Below are positions 61,736 to 64,000 of a stretch of DNA of 64,000 bases, one piece after another. The stretch comes from Colwellia sp. (lineage in GTDB: Bacteria > Pseudomonadota > Gammaproteobacteria > Enterobacterales > Alteromonadaceae), in contig JAPYOP010000002.1 of NCBI GenBank assembly GCA_029938115.1, forward strand, positions 108,504-172,503. Reading direction: 5' to 3'. Numbering within the stretch: the first letter of the stretch is position 1; each line of letters opens with the position of its first letter. The position numbers were made by a program, and so were the translations under genes. The notes below the pieces were generated by a model. The model saw only the letters and a list, made by a program, of their open reading frames with translations, had not been told where the DNA came from and did no database searches.

Positions 61736-63996
61736 TAATCATCCCTTTTTATTAAAGAGAAAATAACAGTACTTAACGGCGGAACGGTAATCGTAATATG
61801 TTGTTCTTGGCCTTGGCATTGACCTGCTGTGCTTTCAACACCGCCTAAGTTACCTTGATTACTACCGCCATATATTTCAGCGTCAGAGTTTAATATTTCT
61901 TGATAAAAACCCGCAACAGGTGCGCCAACCGCATAGTTTTGATGACACTGCGGGGTGAAATTGCAAATAACAATAACGGGGTTACTGCTATCGTCTCCAT
62001 AACGAATAAAGCTATAAATAGATTGCTCACTGTTGTCATGCTCTAACCAAGCAAAGCCTTCCTGCATGCAATCTTTTTGGTAAAGTGCCGGTGTGGTGGT
62101 GTAAACCTTATTCAAGTCTTTAACTAAACGTTGCACACCACTATGCCAATGAACATCTAGTTGCTGCCAATCAAGTTCACTGTCATGGTCCCACTCTTTG
62201 CCTTGAGCAAATTCACAGCCCATAAAGAGTAGTTTTTTACCCGGATGCGTCCACATAAAACCATAGTAGGCACGTAAATTAGCAAACTGTTGCCAAGTAT
62301 CGCCCGGCATTCTGTCTAAGATAGAACCTTTACCGTGTACTACTTCATCATGGCTTAATGGCAAAACAAAGTTTTCATCAAAAGCGTAAACCAAACTAAA
62401 ACTTAATTGGTCATGATGGTATTTTCTATGAATAGGATCCTCGGTCATATAACGCAAGCTGTCATTCATCCAGCCCATATTCCATTTATAACCAAAACCT
62501 AAACCGCCAGAATCAGTAGGACGTGATACGCCCGGCCAAGAGGTTGATTCTTCAGCAACAGAAAATGTGCCTGGATATTGGCTATACAATTCTTCATTAA
62601 AGCGTTGTAAAAAGGCCACCGCTTCAAGGTTTTCTCGACCACCATGAATATTAGGTAACCACTCCCCCTCTTTTCGGCTGTAATCTAAATACAACATTGA
62701 GGCAACGGCATCTACGCGAATACCGTCTATGTGATAATTATCTAACCAGTGCATAGCACTCGCACGTAAGAAGTTAGCAACCTCAGTACGACCGTAATTA
62801 TAAATAAGGGTGTTCCAATCAGGATGAAAACCTAAACGTTTGTCTTCATGTTCATATAAATGCGTACCATCAAATTTCGCCAAACCATGAGCATCGCTCG
62901 GGAAATGTCCCGGCACCCAATCAATTAACAAACCGATGTTGGCTTGATGACAACTATCAACAAAGTATTGAAAATCTTCTCGGCTACCAAAACGTGCTGT
63001 TGGCGCAAATAGCCCTACGGGTTGATAACCCCATGAACCATCAAAAGGGTATTCACTAACAGGCATAAGTTGAATATGCGTAAACCCCATATCAAGCACG
63101 TAAGGAATTAACTGGGCAGCAATATCACGGTAATTTAGATAATCACCATTTTCAGCTCTTCTCCAAGAGCCAAGGTGCACTTCGTAAATACTAATAGCGG
63201 CGGTACGAGAATTTCGCTGTGCGCGCATCGCTAACCATTTTTCATCTTGCCAAGGATATGCTTGTTCGTCCGCTACAATACAAGCGGTATCAGGTCGATA
63301 TTGTGCTTGGCTTGCAAAAGGATCGGCTTTATTGGCGAGAGCATTACCTTGAGAGTCTTTTAACTCAAACTTATATAAACTACCCAATTCAATATTAGGA
63401 ATAAAAATTGTCCAATAACCGCTGCGATTGCCATGATGAACAATATTTTCCATTGGGTGAATGCGACCATCCCAATCATTAAAGTCGCCAATAACAGCAA
63501 CTGAACTCGCATTGGGTGCCCATAATGAAAAAGCGACACCTGCAACATTTTGACTGTTTTTATCAAATATTATTTGAGCATGCGCGCCTAGTTTTTGGTA
63601 AGGTTTTTGATGGTTTCCTTCATTTAAAAGGTGGATATCCATCTCACCTAAAATTGATGTGCCTGAGTCCATGCTATAAGAAAATGCATCTTCAAGGATT
63701 TTTGTTTGACCATCACAAGTCACTTTCAACTGGTAAGCAAAGTGTTTTTTGCGGCGAAGTTTTGCTATAAAAAAACCAGCAGCATCAACTTGAGTTAATG
63801 TCGCTAACTGTTTTTGAGTTTTCTTATCTATAACAGCAACATTATCAGCACTAGGAATAAAAGCACTAATAACAAGGTGACCGGAGTCAGTAAGCACTCG
63901 CAAACCCAAAATAGTATGAGCAGCACCATGACGCGCCTGTACAATGGCATCAATATCCGTTTGTTTAATCAAAGTGTTGTTTAATACACTTTTCAT
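61735..63996 (-). CDS. glgB: 1,4-alpha-glucan branching enzyme
   Basis: A 753-residue GlgB, complete at the window edge (ATG at 63994-63996). N1 and CBM48 domains (FSLWAPNASSVAVIGDFNDWDG) precede the barrel with the nucleophile Asp in GIRVDAVASMLYLDYSRKEG, the acid/base Glu in VAEESTSWPGVSRPT, and LSHDEVVHGKGS. It makes alpha-1,6 branches in glycogen. The ribosome binding site and promoter lie beyond the window. Confidence 0.96.
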   Translation of the reverse strand: MKSVLNNTLIKQTDIDAIVQARHGAAHTILGLRVLTDSGHLVISAFIPSADNVAVIDKKTQKQLATLTQVDAAGFFIAKLRRKKHFAYQLKVTCDGQTKILEDAFSYSMDSGTSILGEMDIHLLNEGNHQKPYQKLGAHAQIIFDKNSQNVAGVAFSLWAPNASSVAVIGDFNDWDGRIHPMENIVHHGNRSGYWTIFIPNIELGSLYKFELKDSQGNALANKADPFASQAQYRPDTACIVADEQAYPWQDEKWLAMRAQRNSRTAAISIYEVHLGSWRRAENGDYLNYRDIAAQLIPYVLDMGFTHIQLMPVSEYPFDGSWGYQPVGLFAPTARFGSREDFQYFVDSCHQANIGLLIDWVPGHFPSDAHGLAKFDGTHLYEHEDKRLGFHPDWNTLIYNYGRTEVANFLRASAMHWLDNYHIDGIRVDAVASMLYLDYSRKEGEWLPNIHGGRENLEAVAFLQRFNEELYSQYPGTFSVAEESTSWPGVSRPTDSGGLGFGYKWNMGWMNDSLRYMTEDPIHRKYHHDQLSFSLVYAFDENFVLPLSHDEVVHGKGSILDRMPGDTWQQFANLRAYYGFMWTHPGKKLLFMGCEFAQGKEWDHDSELDWQQLDVHWHSGVQRLVKDLNKVYTTTPALYQKDCMQEGFAWLEHDNSEQSIYSFIRYGDDSSNPVIVICNFTPQCHQNYAVGAPVAGFYQEILNSDAEIYGGSNQGNLGGVESTAGQCQGQEQHITITVPPLSTVIFSLIKRDD

Positions 63997-64000
63997 GGTG

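Overview
The window looks like the chromosome of a marine gammaproteobacterium of the Alteromonadales, most like Colwellia or Thalassotalea. The grounds are the low GC content, the dksA-gluQ-pcnB-folK-panB-panC order, ribosomal protein sequences close to those of that group, a PLP-type aspartate decarboxylase (PanP) beside panBC, and TonB-dependent glycan uptake genes. The genus is inferred from pattern recognition and not from a database search.

Region 1 (1-4.4 kb, minus strand) is the spc ribosomal operon, rplN-rplX-rplE-rpsN-rpsH-rplF-rplR-rpsE-rpmD-rplO-secY (secY cut by the window edge). The S10 operon that normally precedes rplN is missing; divergent dksA lies there instead. Region 2 (4.8-11.7 kb, plus strand) holds dksA, gluQ, a flavin reductase-like gene, an SDR gene, pcnB (which appears to start at a non-canonical AUC codon), folK, panB and panC. 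Convergent panP follows and supplies beta-alanine for pantothenate. Region 3 (13.8-19.9 kb) has a TrmB-like methyltransferase, a YadGH-type ABC exporter, a decayed TonB-dependent receptor, a retropepsin-like protease and a PlsC-type acyltransferase.

Region 4 (19.9-64 kb) is a large alpha-glucan (starch, pullulan, glycogen) utilisation locus. It contains two pullulanase lipoproteins, a GH31 alpha-glucosidase, a CotH-domain protein with a GlyGly-CTERM-like tail, an S9 peptidase, a large glycan-binding lipoprotein divergent from a TonB-dependent receptor, two flavin-dependent halogenase-family genes, an aldo/keto reductase, an MscS channel, a CBM20-esterase fusion, an alpha-amylase, malQ, glgX and glgB. 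Embedded in it is a cluster of two SGNH/TPR proteins, a NodU-family carbamoyltransferase, an SxtJ-like membrane protein and a 50-residue DUF5989 protein.

Seven copies of a LacI-type palindrome around ATACGTAT sit in six intergenic regions of region 4, including the SGNH/carbamoyltransferase promoter region. This suggests one regulon in which extracellular debranching, surface capture, TonB uptake and internal glucan remodelling are expressed together with poorly understood modification genes. A family of palindromic repeats (BIME-like) is scattered through the window; one copy lies in frame inside the carbamoyltransferase gene. A MITE-like element supplies the stop codon of folK.
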